Below the pieces are notes generated by a model that did not search any database, was not told the DNA's origin, and saw only the letters and a list, made by a program, of their open reading frames with translations. Below, piece after piece: positions 29,635 through 39,950 of a stretch of 64,000 bases of DNA. Every line of letters starts with the position of its first letter. The first letter of the stretch is position 1. Source of the stretch: Symbiodinium sp. CCMP2592 (lineage: Eukaryota; Sar; Dinophyceae; Suessiales; Symbiodiniaceae); contig CAJNDT010001247.1 of NCBI GenBank assembly GCA_905221615.1, positions 689,827-753,826 of the forward strand. Direction: 5' to 3'. The translations under genes were made by a program, and so were the position numbers.

Positions 29635-29650
29635 GCTTCTACTACTACTA
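29222..29650. repeat. (CTA)n / (CTG)n compound microsatellite
   Basis: About 430 bp of CTA triplets interrupted by CTG, ACC and GAC triplets. It forms long Tyr, Thr, Leu or Val translations in different frames that are not genes. It lies immediately upstream of the CSSW exon, in the third intron. Confidence 0.95.
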
Positions 29651-29665
29651 CGACGACGACTACTA

Positions 29666-29673
29666 TGTATATA

Positions 29674-29709
<36 letters not shown>

Positions 29710-29710
29710 C
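29666..29710. repeat. (TA)n microsatellite
   Basis: TATATATA array broken by one CATA. Part of the same repeat-laden intron. Confidence 0.9.
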
Positions 29711-30004
29711 TACGAGTACATTACATGACGACGACCAGAATATTGCGAACCCTGTTGCTTCTACTAGGACGAAGGACGAACTTTGCCTGAGCCCAGAAAC
29801 CAAAGTCTTCGCGACAATTGAAGAGATTCCATAACGTTTGCATAGGGTATCGGTATACATAATTCGTACATAAGGAAGGTTTTGTGGCTTGGGGGCCCAA
29901 AGAAAGGCTTGATCTACGAAGTCACGGCTACTTCGCCCATTTAACTAGAAGTAATACGACCACCCTTATTACACAAAGGCTACCAACACCCAAGCTGCAT
30001 AAAA

Positions 30005-30050
30005 CCCACACACACACACACACGCACACACACACACACACACACACACG
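30005..30050. repeat. (CA)n microsatellite
   Basis: CACACACA with two CG interruptions, in the large third intron of the long gene. Confidence 0.95.
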
Positions 30051-30689
30051 TGTACAACCTCATACCAGGCCTCGTCCAAGGACAGCAGTCTATGCATCTC
30101 CAACTGCTGCTTCATTGCATATGTTGTAGGCTATATATGCTACATAGAAACAAAACATTCTGTGCCGGGGAAGCCCCTGAACTATCCCGAAGATCCAGGC
30201 AATGCCCTCTTAGTTGTATGGGGATGTGGCCAGACAAGTGAGTACGCGATATGGGATATATATATATATATGTATGAAACAGGCTGCGATAATTAGTTCC
30301 ATAATATCCGAACGAATTCCTGCATACCTGGAACCCGGCCCTACGTAGCACCTTGGACCTTTTCTGGTTGTGGGGTTCTGGGGGAGTACGTGGTGTAAGG
30401 TTTTGACAAGCTCGGCACTTCGATCTGGGTTCAATTAAGACTGTACTTACCTGTAACACTCAAGTGAACTATATACCGAAGCCCGCAAAACGTACACCAA
30501 GAAACCGCGCAAACAAATAACGTAAGCTATATTTCGTAAAACCATCCCAAAATAAAAACAACCACTGATCACAACCTGCTGTCGAGCTTGCGTGGGATCG
30601 TGTCGGGTTTGTCTTTACGGGCCTTGGAGGCTTCACGGCCTACTGTGTTTGTTGTTCAGGCAGGGACAACAAAGAGATCGTAGAGGTAG

Positions 30690-30980
30690 CTAGCTATATA
30701 TAGTAGCAGCAGTAGCAATAGCATATTTGTTTGTATTGTCGTAGTAGTCGTGACAAAGTGATATTGATGTTGGCAGCAGTGGCGCTGGTGATGGTGATGG
30801 TGGCGGAGGTGGTGCAAACCTTTGTCGTCGTGGTAGTAGCAGCAGCAGCACCAGGAGTGGTGGTAGAAGTAGCACCACCAATAGCAGTAGTAATGGTAGT
30901 GCTAGCGGCAGCAGTAGCGGTAGTGGAATTGAGCCGTAGTGGCAGTGGTATATAGTGGCAGTAGTACTAGAACTGCCAAG
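30690..30980. repeat. Degenerate GTAGTAGCAGCAG tract
   Basis: GTA/GCA/GGT triplet-rich DNA, probably an eroded triplet microsatellite. Still within the third intron. Confidence 0.7.
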
Positions 30981-31123
30981 AGTATATCTGCTGTAGTCAT
31001 TTATAATCGTAATGAACCCCACAATTTACGGCTAAATCCCTGAGCTAATATAAGCCCCCGTGTCCCCGTGGTTGCTGAAGGAATGACCCTGGGCTGCTAT
31101 GGAAACTGCCGGACAAGGCACAC

Positions 31124-31550
31124 AAAGCCCGAGTCGTCATTGATGTCCATGAAGTTCGAACGTCCTTGGCGGGGTTTGTTGTACATCAGATCGAATTTCG
31201 CAGCGGCAGCTGCACGTGTTCTGACTTCGGATGTACATCGCGCAGCTCCAGCAAAGAACTCCAGCCACTCAAAGGTCTGCACGGGGAGGGCTTTCAAGGT
31301 TTGCTTTGGCACACATCACACGAACCCGCCGACCTTGCCTGGGCAAGGTTGTAAAGGCTGCCCTCGGACCAAATCACAAGCAGCACGATCTTCACGAACT
31401 CCTGGGATAAGCCGGGCAGAAGGCAAGAATTTGGCAGCGTTTGTTGCGGCACGAGACAGGATTTAGCCAACGTTACAATATGTTCGCTCAAGCCACTCGC
31501 GGTGCCCCTAAAGCAAGCAGCTTCCAGGCCAGCTCGTCTTCCAAAGCCAT
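31124..31550 (-). CDS. Exons 1-3 of the long gene: methyltransferase-like motif I
   Basis: Start ATG 31550 (MALEDELAWKLLALGAPR, exon 31497-31550). A 95-nt GT-AG intron (31402-31496) follows, then exon 31339-31401 (EFVKIVLLVIWSEGSLYNLA). A 62-nt GC-AG intron (31277-31338) leads to exon 31124-31276, which begins TFEWLEFFAGAARCTSEVRT and ends near MDINDDSG. All three junctions are in phase 0. W-L-E-F-F-A-G-A-A resembles motif I of C5 DNA methyltransferases (F-x-G-x-G) with the last Gly replaced by Ala. Together with the C-S-S-W and I-L-E-Q-P exons this gives the order of a methyltransferase-like Rossmann domain, apparently without the catalytic Pro-Cys-Gln. The family is one I know as expanded in Symbiodinium; its function is unknown. 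Whether 31550 is the true start or an internal Met is uncertain. Confidence 0.7.
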
Positions 31551-31723
31551 GGTTTGCCAATCCAGATGACTACTCGAGAGAAAAAGCTCGGATATCATTC
31601 CAAGTTTAAGTTTGAAGAACCAATCACGACATGTGCACATGTGTCTGTGTGAGCATCTCAGCGCAGACTGAGGCCGACCCTATAGACCTCTGTGACACCA
31701 ATCCAAATACAAACATGACAGGA

Positions 31724-32063
31724 TCACGGCGCCTCTTCGCGATTCTTTTGCGGGCCCGCCTCGCGTGGGAGATCTTCGGCCGAGGCATCCATGTTGTGAC
31801 CTGGGCTGCACAATGCTTTGAAGAAGACGTAATTGCATGGGTCGAAATGCCGGATCAGAATATTCCCTCTGGGATCAGCAATCTGCAGGACATCCGCAAA
31901 GGGTAGAACAAGCACTCGGTCTTTTTGCTCGCGCACTTGAAGCCCCCAGAATGGGATTGAGGTCCCGTCACGCAACGACAGGTTTCCCAAAGAGCACTTT
32001 CTTTGGATCTTGATGTGCACTGTTCCGAGGATGCATTGATTTGCTACAAACCTTAAGTAGATG
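31724..32063 (-). CDS. Probable last exon of the Lys-rich gene
   Basis: A minus-strand frame opening near CTACTTAAG|G and ending at a TGA at 31724. It includes FVANQCILGTVHIKIQRKCS, then VLVLPFADVLQIADPRGNIL and a hydrophilic tail. Composition is clearly protein-like, with a beta-rich central part. It lies about 170 bp upstream of the ATG of the next gene, so it is more likely the C terminus of the upstream gene than part of the methyltransferase-like gene. Confidence 0.5.
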
Positions 32064-32215
32064 TAGCGGGCTAGTAGGTTAAGCGATAGCAAACAAAATA
32101 TACGCAAAGCTTGCGGTGAACATCAAGGCCAATTCGCGAAAGCTGCTTCCCTGACCAATCTGCTGTGCATCGACAGCTCCAGTAAAAGTCCCAACATGGA
32201 TCGGAACTAGACTAG

Positions 32216-32362
32216 TCACTTTTCGGGCACCTCAGCGCTACCCAACTGCATCAAAGCAAGGCGAGCTGACGCCTTGAGCGAGCAAGCCTTCGAAAAGAGC
32301 TCCTTGGATCCAGCCTGGTACATGTTCTGGTCCTCCATATACCAAGCCTCGGCAGTCAGAAA
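32216..32362 (-). CDS. Exon of the Lys-rich gene (helical)
   Basis: Reads FLTAEAWYMEDQNMYQAGSK and ELFSKACSLKASARLALMQL before the frame's stop at 32216. It joins the large exon across a 76-nt GT-AG intron (32363-32438) in phase 0. A further GT donor (GGTAGCG) inside the last ten codons means splicing to the 31.7-32.06 kb exon is possible. Confidence 0.65.
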   Translation of the reverse strand, partial: FLTAEAWYMEDQNMYQAGSKELFSKACSLKASARLALMQLGSAEVPEK

Positions 32363-32438
32363 CTTGAGTTTGGGTTTTGATGCAGGAGCAAAAGGCGCAA
32401 CATGAATTGGACACGTGAAACCAATCGAAACAAGACAC

Positions 32439-33548
32439 CAGCAAGAGGCTGCAAGAGATCGCCACAAGGAGCTGGGTAGGCTTCCCACCGAAGGAGAAGG
32501 AGCCCACCGTGGTCTTTCGTCTCTTGCCACCCTTGTCACTCCACAAAAGGATCAAGCCGCACTGGCCCGTGGTCCAGTAGATGTCCGGGTACACGAAAGT
32601 CCATGCTGGCAGCCAATTGCGCACCTCCTTCTTGAGCTTGGCCATGTCGTTCGTGTTTGAGAACGATGTAGCATACTCAAGCATGTACTCGACGTCGTCT
32701 TTGTCGGATGTGGCCTGTTCGATGTCCTTCTTCGTAGGCCGCCTGGATTTCGTCTCATCATCGGCATGCCCCGTGACCTTCGCTTTGTTGCCGGCATCAA
32801 TCTTGGATTTCTTGGCACTCCCCGACGCAGGCTCCTCGCCGGCATCCTTCGTGGCCTTCTTGGCTCTCCCCGACGCAGGCTCCTCGCCGGCATCCTTCTT
32901 GGCCTTCTTGGCCCTCCCCGATGCAGGCTCCTCGCCGGCATCCTTCTTGGCCTTCTTGGCTTTCCCCGGAGCAGGCTCCTCGCCGGCATCCTTATTGGCC
33001 TTCTTGGCTTTCCCCGGAGCAGGCTCCTCGCCGGCATCCTTATTGGCTTTCTTGGCCTTCCCCGATGGCTTCTTGGCACCATCCTCGGCCTGGTCGTCCT
33101 TCTTGGATCTCTTGCCTTTCCCTTTTCCCTTCGAAGCTTTCGAGGTCGGCTCTTCCTTGGCCAACTCGTCGAGGTGGGCATCGAAATCACTCTTCTCGGC
33201 TCGCTTGCCCTTCTTGGCCGCCGCCTTGCACTTCGGCAATGGCACCGATGTCTTGACCCTTGCGCGAACCTCTGGAGCATCCCTCCAGCTCGCGACAGTC
33301 TCGACCTTTTCCTCCTGTTCCTGCTCCTCTTCTTCCTCTTCCTCCAGCGCCACTTTCGAGGCCTTCATGCTCTTCAGCTTCTTCAAGCCACGTGCGCGGC
33401 TCTTCAGCTTTGACTTGCTGCCTTTGCGGCGAACCCTCTTCGGAGCACAGTCCTCCTCCGCATCATCCTCGGCCACCGCGTTCTTCTTGTTCTTCTTCCT
33501 CTCTTTGATGGATTTCCTGAGACCCATCTGCTGGCGGCGGCCAAACAC
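32439..33548 (-). CDS. Large exon with 16-residue Lys/Ala/Glu repeats
   Basis: 370 codons exactly, between a strong acceptor (GATTTTTTCTGGCAG|GTG) and CTG|GTGTCT. It begins VFGRRQQMGLRKSI and is basic with an acidic E-rich stretch (VALEEEEEEEQEQEEKVE). The middle has about six tandem copies of a 16-residue unit (AKKAKKDAGEEPASGR; AKKANKDAGEEPAPGK is the variant). The last 110 residues are a compact domain with EYMLEYATSFSNTNDMAKLK and LPAWTFVYPDIYWTTGQCGL. The repeats resemble histone-H1-like or nucleolar basic tails and suggest nucleic-acid binding (inference). The opposite strand is also long open, a shadow of the repeat. Confidence 0.75.
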
Positions 33549-33648
33549 CTGCCAGAAAAAATCGAAGACACAATCAGAATGTGCATGTCTGCTAGCCACA
33601 GCATGTCATGATGCCCAACTAACTGAGGTTACAACGGTCAGCTACTGC

Positions 33649-33942
33649 AGGCCTCCTGAGGCGGCAGCTGCGAAGGCTCGGGCTCAGGTGGGCTCAAAGT
33701 TGGTGCCGGTGCATCAGCCTCCTTAATCTCCGGCGGAACAGCCTCATTCGGATGCTGATACTTCCACCGCTTGACATCAACAGCATCTGTGCTCGGCTGT
33801 CGTTCCGGTTTGTTGAAGTCCGGGGTTTCCAGCATCGAGATGTCCATCTGCTGAGTCTCACAAGTGTCAGGGTTTGTTGATGCTCTCGCAACTTTCGGAG
33901 GTGGGGTCACGAGCTCCTCAGCCGACTCCGATCGACCAACTC
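33649..33942 (-). CDS. Exon of the Lys-rich gene (Pro-rich)
   Basis: Acceptor ATTCGATTCACAG, then GVGRSESAEELVTPPPKVAR, MDISMLETPDFNKPER, and a Pro/Glu-rich end. It probably leaves through a GC donor near 33650, joining the strong acceptor at 33549. Confidence 0.6.
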
Positions 33943-33999
33943 CTGTGAATCGAATGCTGTCACTCAACATCAGAGCTTAAGTTTCATGATTGGCCTGAT

Positions 34000-34235
34000 A
34001 GTAACATGCAGGTCCTGCGACCGGCGAAGCTGACCCGGCAGCGCTGGTGGGGCTTGGAAGCGGCTCTGGAGCAGGACTGGTAGGATCGATAGTCCTCCTC
34101 TTCAAGCGAATCCTCAATAGTCTTGAATTGAATGTGCACTGCAGAACCGAATCGGTTATGTCTTGTCCCTGCCAAGAATCTGATTCAGCTGCTCCCGAAG
34201 CATGTTCAGCTGGAACTTGCGGTCTGGGGGATTAC
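34000..34235 (-). CDS. Two probable short exons of the Lys-rich gene
   Basis: 34173-34235 follows the textbook acceptor TTTCTTTTCAG and encodes NPPDRKFQLNMLREQLNQIL. About 34000-34130 encodes a basic then Ser/Pro-rich segment (RTIDPTSPAPEPLPSPTSAA). A literal reading leaves only 34 nt between them, too short for a normal intron, so one border is wrong. Confidence 0.5.
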
Positions 34236-34305
34236 CTGAAAAGAAATCGAAGCCATCATCGTAAGATGAATATGGACTACATGCTCAAATCACCACTGGA
34301 TGCTA

Positions 34306-34720
34306 TTAATGCGAGGGGCTTGCAGCTGGTTCGGTAGGTTCAGCCGGAGTGGTCGGCATCACGGGATTTGTAGCTACCACAGGGGCGGGCGCAACCGTCG
34401 TCGCCACAGGTGCCGGTGCAACCGTCGTCGGGTCGGGGTTTGCAACCGTCGTCGCCACAGGTGCGGGTGCAATCGGTGCAATCGTCGTCGCCACAGTCAC
34501 GGGTGCGGGTGCAATCGGTGCAATCGTCGTCGCCACAGGTGCGGGTGCAACCGGTGCAATCGTCGTCGCTACAGGGGGCGGTGCAATCGTGGAGGGCTCA
34601 CTGGTGGTAGCCACGATCGCAGCAGGTGGGCTTGCAGGGGACGCATCGGACGACTCCGGGGCAGTAATTGGCCCCACCCCAGCACCAGTGTCCTCCAGCA
34701 CATGCAGGAAAGCTCGACTC
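34306..34720 (-). CDS. Pro/Ala/Thr-repeat exon of the Lys-rich gene
   Basis: The minus strand encodes tandem APAPVATTIAPI-like units after an acidic start (VLEDTGAGVGPITAPESSDA). The DNA is a minisatellite of about 36 bp (GGTGCAATCGTCGTCGCCAC core). Likely a flexible linker. The end near 34320 may use a GC donor (CAGCT|GCAAGC). Confidence 0.55.
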
Positions 34721-34751
34721 TCATAATTGCCATGTGCAACCACCATGCACT

Positions 34752-34895
34752 ACTCAAGTTGCACGCTGTCCTCGTTAAAGGTCAGCTCCTGTGCCTCTTC
34801 AGCCGTCATGGGAAGAGCATCCTCTCCCCGAGCACGGATTTCATCCACCAGCTCCTTGCAATAACAACGTGGCTCAATCTCGGCAGCAGCTGTTT
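34752..34895 (-). CDS. Probable exon of the Lys-rich gene
   Basis: After CACAAACAG the frame reads AAEIEPRCYCKELVDEIRAR and GEDALPMTAEEAQELTFNED, clearly protein-like and hydrophilic. The donor is probably GTGCAACT just before the in-frame stop. Confidence 0.55.
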
Positions 34896-35019
34896 GTGAG
34901 CTACATGACTATTGGTGTTGGTGGTAGCTCTCCTGGAGCTCGGGTCTCAAGACCAAACACATGTCTTGAAAATCAGGGTCCTCAGCTGAAGGTCTTAATT
35001 ATTGATGACGGTATTGTGC

Positions 35020-35090
35020 CCGAAACAAGAGAGGGAGAGAGAAAGAGACAGAGAGCAAGAGATAGAGAGAGAGAGAGAGAACGAGACGAA
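35020..35090. repeat. (GA)n microsatellite in intron
   Basis: GAGAGAGA tract with A interruptions, just downstream of the donor at 35117. Its translation on the minus strand (Ser-Leu repeats) is not coding. Confidence 0.8.
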
Positions 35091-35117
35091 GTCGTGCATG
35101 CGAGTAGCCAGGCTCAC

Positions 35118-35625
35118 CAAGCTCTTTTGGGCCTTGCGCTTAACAAAGCCGGCCAAATGCCGCAAAGCCCAGGCATCATCGTCGATCCGAGCTGCATCGA
35201 CTTCTCGGTTCATAAGAGCATACAGCTCCCCAACAGAGGTCCGAAGAGGTTCGATGTCGGGAACCTTCAAAACCTTTGTGTCAGCCATACGTACCAAGAT
35301 CATGATCAAAACATCAATATTCTTGATGGCCAACTTGTTGGAAGCATCCAAACTGCCATCGGGATTTACAGGTTCCACCGCGAAGCCTCCCCCACGCACT
35401 CTCTCACGAACCGACTCGATTTTCTCCCACTGAGCAGCAAGCCCCGAAACATCGCACCGATTGTTGGTGCCCATGATGCTAGCAGCTATATGCCTGCCTA
35501 GCCCTCGAGTGAAAAAGACTGCGTAATCCCACAACGGCTTCCATGCTCCATCAATCAACCGACATGCCGCAGGATTGCTGGGGCTGCGGCGCATTCGTTG
35601 CGATCTGGAGACAAAAGACGGCCAG
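35118..35625 (-). CDS. 5' exon of the Lys-rich gene
   Basis: The frame includes GAWKPLWDYAVFFTRGLGRH, then AAQWEKIESVRERVRGGGFA, LAIKNIDVLIMILVRMADTK and VGELYALMNREVDAARIDDD. It ends AAGAGCTTG|GTGAGC (good donor). The acceptor is probably TTTGTCTCCAG near 35610. A globular alpha-helical domain seems likely; no known domain recognised. A Met at 35666 would be available if this is the first exon. Confidence 0.65.
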
Positions 35626-36018
35626 CTTTCGAGCCAGCACTGCTGGCGAATGTCTCTGAACCCCATAAGAACTGACCCTGAACCCCATCATCACGAATCG
35701 ATCTCTGATAAGAAGATGAGAATGTAGGTTTCATCCCCAAAACCAGGTTCTCTATCAAAGAACGCGGTTTTTATTGAATACCCTCCAGGAACGCGGTTCC
35801 CGCATAGCGCCCCACTTTATTTTGGGTTCTGGCGGGTCTAGGTAGGGTTTGGGATTTTGGGTGTAGGGTTTCGGCTTTAGGGTGGAACATTTTGTCCTCA
35901 TGCTGCTTCTGCAGAGTATAGGAAATCCCAGTACGTACTGCTCATCTTCATCCCACGTTTCAACTTTCCTTGTGGCTAGGTAAACACGTGTAAACACCCT
36001 ACACCCCAAACCCTGTAG

Positions 36019-36136
36019 CCAGACCCCCGGAAGGATCCAGAAAGTAGATCATTAATGGGGGCTCCTATAAAGTACCCTTAGTAGTTTAGGGCCACAAATC
36101 AGGGGATCTACTTTCTAGATCCTCCAGGGGGTCTGA
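36019..36136. mobile_element. F5 element
   Basis: CCAGACCCCCGGAAGGATCC ... GGATCTACTTTCTAGATCCTcC then GGGGGTCTGA. Related copies are at 6350-6462, 51331-51449 and, in fragments, 39895-40060 and 52797-52960. Confidence 0.7.
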
Positions 36137-37436
36137 GTGCTTTAATATTAGATTCATCTCTGGAACTCTATAAACCCCAAGCGCTAAACCCTAAACCCTA
36201 TGAACCACAAGCCCTGAAATTCCGGCCCTAAGCCTTACACCGCATACCCCAAGCCCATCGCTTGGGGAGGGCTCGATTGTTCAGCTCCGTGTAGGTCTTG
36301 CGAAACCTTAAACTTGGCCATAACAACGGTTTAAGGTCTAGGGTGTACTGTACAATTCCTTAGAGCCCCGTTGCACAATGACACCATAGCATACACCCAG
36401 CCCGTACCCCACCCTAATTACAAGGGCACCTGTCTTACACTCTTAAACGTTGAACTACAACCCTAAACCTCAAACCTCTCTTGAGCCCGGCAGAACAAGC
36501 CCGCATGAAACACCACAATATGAAAACCCTCAGTCGTTGTACTCTAAAACCTGGAAGCCCTGCTCACTCAAAAATCCTATGAGCGGCATCAACACTGCCA
36601 TAACCCTCATACGCAGAAAGCATCCAGAGTTGAGGGCTTAGGCCGCTCAACATACCCTTGCAATGGCTCAGAGCATAGTTGAAGTTCCCAGAAACATCTA
36701 AAAGCCTTAAGCCCTAAAAGCACCCTGCCCTGAACCCTAAGCCCTCCCTAAACCCTAAACCCTAAACCCTAAACCCCTAAACCCTAAAACCCCTCCGCCC
36801 CGCCCGAAGATCGGCAATCGAGAGGTTCTGCAGGTCCTCCATGGCGAAGAGGGGCTCCCTGGTCGGTGGTACGTTGAGGGTTTAGAGTTTCGATGGGGTT
36901 AGGGCTGTTTTTTTTTTGGAAGGCTCGGTTTAGGGTTCAGGGCTTAGGAGGGTTTAGGGCTCTGGTTTAGATGGGAGATAGGTTTACAGAAATTGATAGG
37001 GTGGGGCTGTTGGGGGCTGTGGGCTGGGCTGGGCTGGGGGCTGGGGACTGTGGGCGGTGGGTGGGCAGTGGGCCGTGGGCTCTACCCACTCTCCCATAAT
37101 GCGTTCAAGCTAAAACCCCGAACACGACACTTTTTGCTCGGCTCCACCGGCGTAATTGGATATCAGGAACGGCTGAACATGCGTGCCCGCGGGCCAAGAA
37201 TACGGGTTGCTTACAGGCTTCTAGAAGGCTGGATCTGGTTTCCCTGAGGCCAAATAGTAAGGTTTGAAGGTCCAAAAGCCACTGAGGGTATGGATTTTGC
37301 GATCTAAATCCCTACTGTTTGAGTACTTGGACCCTCTGGGTTTGGGGTTTAGGGTTTACAGAGGGCGTTACGAATTCTACCAAGGCCTTGGGGTACGGGA
37401 AAAAATCAAGAAGCCCAAAGGAATAGCATAGGTTCT
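36137..37436. other. Telomere-type motifs, no firm gene
   Basis: CCCTAAA tract at 36738-36790. A 60-bp coding-like piece at 36809-36872 is open on both strands (minus: EPLFAMEDLQNLSIADLRA). A GGGCTGGG-rich stretch lies at 37010-37080 and a truncated F8 element at 37247-37341. Nothing here is firmly genic. Confidence 0.4.
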
Positions 37437-37536
37437 CTACTATTTGCTTAAGAACCCCCCCAAAAAAATGATAATCCCTATATTATCCCTATAAGGAATA
37501 CATTTTTTATTTTTTGGGGGTTCTTAAGCAAATAGT
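37437..37536. mobile_element. F3 element
   Basis: CTACTATTTGCTTAAGAACC ... GGTTCTTAAGCAAATAGT. The right arm lacks the last bases, so the target duplication is not readable. Confidence 0.75.
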
Positions 37537-38561
37537 CGTTCTTCAAGCTTATGCATTAGACGCACCTATAGGAGTTCTATCACAGGGTCTTATAATCAGG
37601 GTTCAGCTACAGCGGTCTTACCATGATTCAATAAGGGATTACGAAAGGTTGATAAGGAACGTCCTGTGTGAAGGACTATGGGAAGTACGCAGGTTGCGAT
37701 TTGGTTGCCATAATTGCAACGATCCTCAATGACAAAATAGGGGGGGGCCCTTACAGTCAGTATACACGTACGTACATACACCGTAATATACCCGAAACCC
37801 TAGTCTAGGCCCCGGTAATGCTTCTGTTTAAGGCCTACTTTCCCTACAGGCAGGCCAGTAGGGCGTCAAGTCTTTCTTCCTCAAGCTTGTACGGGATTCT
37901 GCAAGGCTTTGGTGGTTTTAAGTCTTACGTCATACAGGGGCTAGATTACTTGCGATGTGCGTGCAACTTTTGTGCAAAATATCCGCAAACCTCGAGTTGC
38001 GCTACGGCACTTAGACAGCGTGCATGACTCTGACATATGATTCAGAACATCAACTTCACATCAAAGGCCGTTTCTGGACCAGCTGGGCGATGGTGCTATA
38101 TGGTGAGGGCCCCGGCCCAATTCCCCTGTAATTAAGGGGATAAGTGGACTCTCTGGGTATCCTGACACCCAGCACTCCGCAAATGCTTTGAAAAACGCTC
38201 CGACGCTGTGGCTTTCCGAGGCAAATCAAAGCAGCACGAACTGCAAAGTCTCAATAACAAACTATGCCGAACAAAAACCCGAAACCTTATGACGCCCTGT
38301 GAGTGAACTAAACTGGGAGTGCATTCTTAAAGCGGCTCCACGACAAGCTTAAGGCTACTACTTAGGGTCTGTTTTGGGGCTCCTTTATCCCGTGGCCCTC
38401 AGTAGCCTTGGACGCTGAACCTTAAACCCGGGACCCCAAGCCCTATACAACCTGAATGGAACCAACAGGTAGATCCCTTCAAACACTAAACCCAAGCGGC
38501 TCGAAAACCAAGCCGAATACCCAAGTCTTTAATGAAGCGAGACAAATATTGCTGTAACCAC
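37537..38561. other. Unannotated stretch
   Basis: No recognised repeat family or convincing exon. A G7 run at 37740 and short open frames on the plus strand (37514-37732, 37818-38027) do not resemble proteins. Confidence 0.35.
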
Positions 38562-38680
38562 TAAAGGGTCATGGGACTTAGTAACTAAGGTTATAAGTAG
38601 CTTAATCGGGAATATGAGTAGTTATAAGAAGAGTTACCTCAATGATTAGCCTAGTTACTCAGTCCCATGACGCTTTAAGC
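38562..38680. mobile_element. F1 element
   Basis: CTAAAGGGTCATGGGACTTA ... CTCAGTCCCATGACGCTTTA arms. Confidence 0.65.
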
Positions 38681-38744
38681 ATACATCCCAACACCCTCAA
38701 CCAAAGATACTGGACCCACGGAGGAAAACCCCAAATCCTATCTA

Positions 38745-38900
38745 TCTATACGCATATATATATATATATAAAAGATTACATATAGATATACATATATATA
38801 TATATAGATATGTATATATATATATATATATATGCATACATTGATTGCTATTGTATAAATAAATAAATAGATAAATATATATATATATATATATATATAG
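38745..38900. repeat. Compound (TA)n / (TATC)n / (AAAT)n microsatellite
   Basis: Several TA arrays separated by ATAGATA and AAATAAATAG. Frames through it give Tyr-Ile repeats only. Confidence 0.9.
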
Positions 38901-39264
38901 ACTTACACGACCATACCAACTTCCTCTGAAAGCCCTTCTGCAGCCGCCAAGCCTTAACACCTAAACTTCTAACTTTCCGCTGAATCTGTGGTTGCAGTTC
39001 GTGCAGCCCCGGCCCTTAAGCCAGCTTCACCTCTGTTCGCTCAAGAGAGTGCAGCAGGGTTCAGGTTCGAATTGATGGGAAAGCACTATTGGGATCTATA
39101 GTTGAGGATTAGATAGGCTGTTCAGTGATCCACTAGGGAAAAAGCATGTACTCTTTAGGCTTCTTATTTTATAATAGGAACCCAGAAACCTGAAAGCAAA
39201 ACAGTGTACCACTGAACAGCCTGGCTAGGCCTTAGGGACTGAGGGCTTCTATAGCTGAACTTAG

Positions 39265-39350
39265 AACCCTGGCAAAAATTGTAATTTTAGCAGTTTCTTA
39301 GGGATTATAAAAACCAAAAACTAAAAAAACTATTTCTAAGCACCCTAAGG
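39265..39350. repeat. F15 repeat
   Basis: GAACCCTgGCAAAAATTGTA ... TTTCTAAGCACCCTAAGGG, collinear with the 19.2 and 48.65 kb copies. Confidence 0.65.
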
Positions 39351-39599
39351 GTTGTTCTTGGGCACCAGGCCTAAACCTTTAAGCCTTTCGGGTTCGCTTT
39401 CCAAAGAAGATCGACCTGTAACCCTAAGGGTCCATGTACGGTTTAGGGTCTGGGGTTTAGGGTTTAGGGTAGAATAGTATATATACTTTGGCCTTAAACT
39501 AGCTCCTATACAGATACTTTGGGGCCAAAGTATATACGATTTGATTACTTGACCCTCAGGGTAACAGCCCACTCGTCAGATCCAGGGATTCGAACTTGC

Positions 39600-39714
39600 A
39601 TACTTGGAGGATCATGGGACGTAGTAAGTAAGGTTATAAGTACCCTAATTGGGGTTATAAGTATAGTTACCTTAATTACAACCCTAGTCACTAAGTCCCA
39701 CGACCCTTTAGGTA
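39600..39714. mobile_element. F1 element
   Basis: TACTTGGAGGATCATGGGAC ... GTCCCACGACCCTTTAGGTA, with AAGTATAGTTACC inside. Confidence 0.75.
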
Positions 39715-39950
39715 GAATGTGCGGTTTACCTGATTTCATTCTACAGGTCCTTGGAACGGTAAGTTATTTAGTGTAGGGTTTAGGGTTTAGAAGACTGGCA
39801 GGTTAGACCAGACTTCGTGATATAACTCGATAAAGACGACACGGGGATGCCAGACCCTTGACCCGAACCCAACATGTTCAAGCCTCTGTTTGCCCAGACC
39901 CCGGCGGGATCCTTCCTAAAATTTATCCTTTAGTAGTATATTTTCTCGAA

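Noticed and set aside
29003..29728. Long frames giving poly-Val, poly-Tyr, poly-Thr or poly-Leu proteins
   Set aside because: They are translations of the CTA/CTG triplet microsatellite; only the part below about 29205 on the minus strand is a real exon.
32581..33726. 381-codon plus-strand frame and two further overlapping frames opposite the Lys-rich exon
   Set aside because: The 48-bp repeat keeps several frames open. The minus frame has the acceptor, donor, phase match and sensible composition; the plus frame is Ser/Leu-rich without borders.
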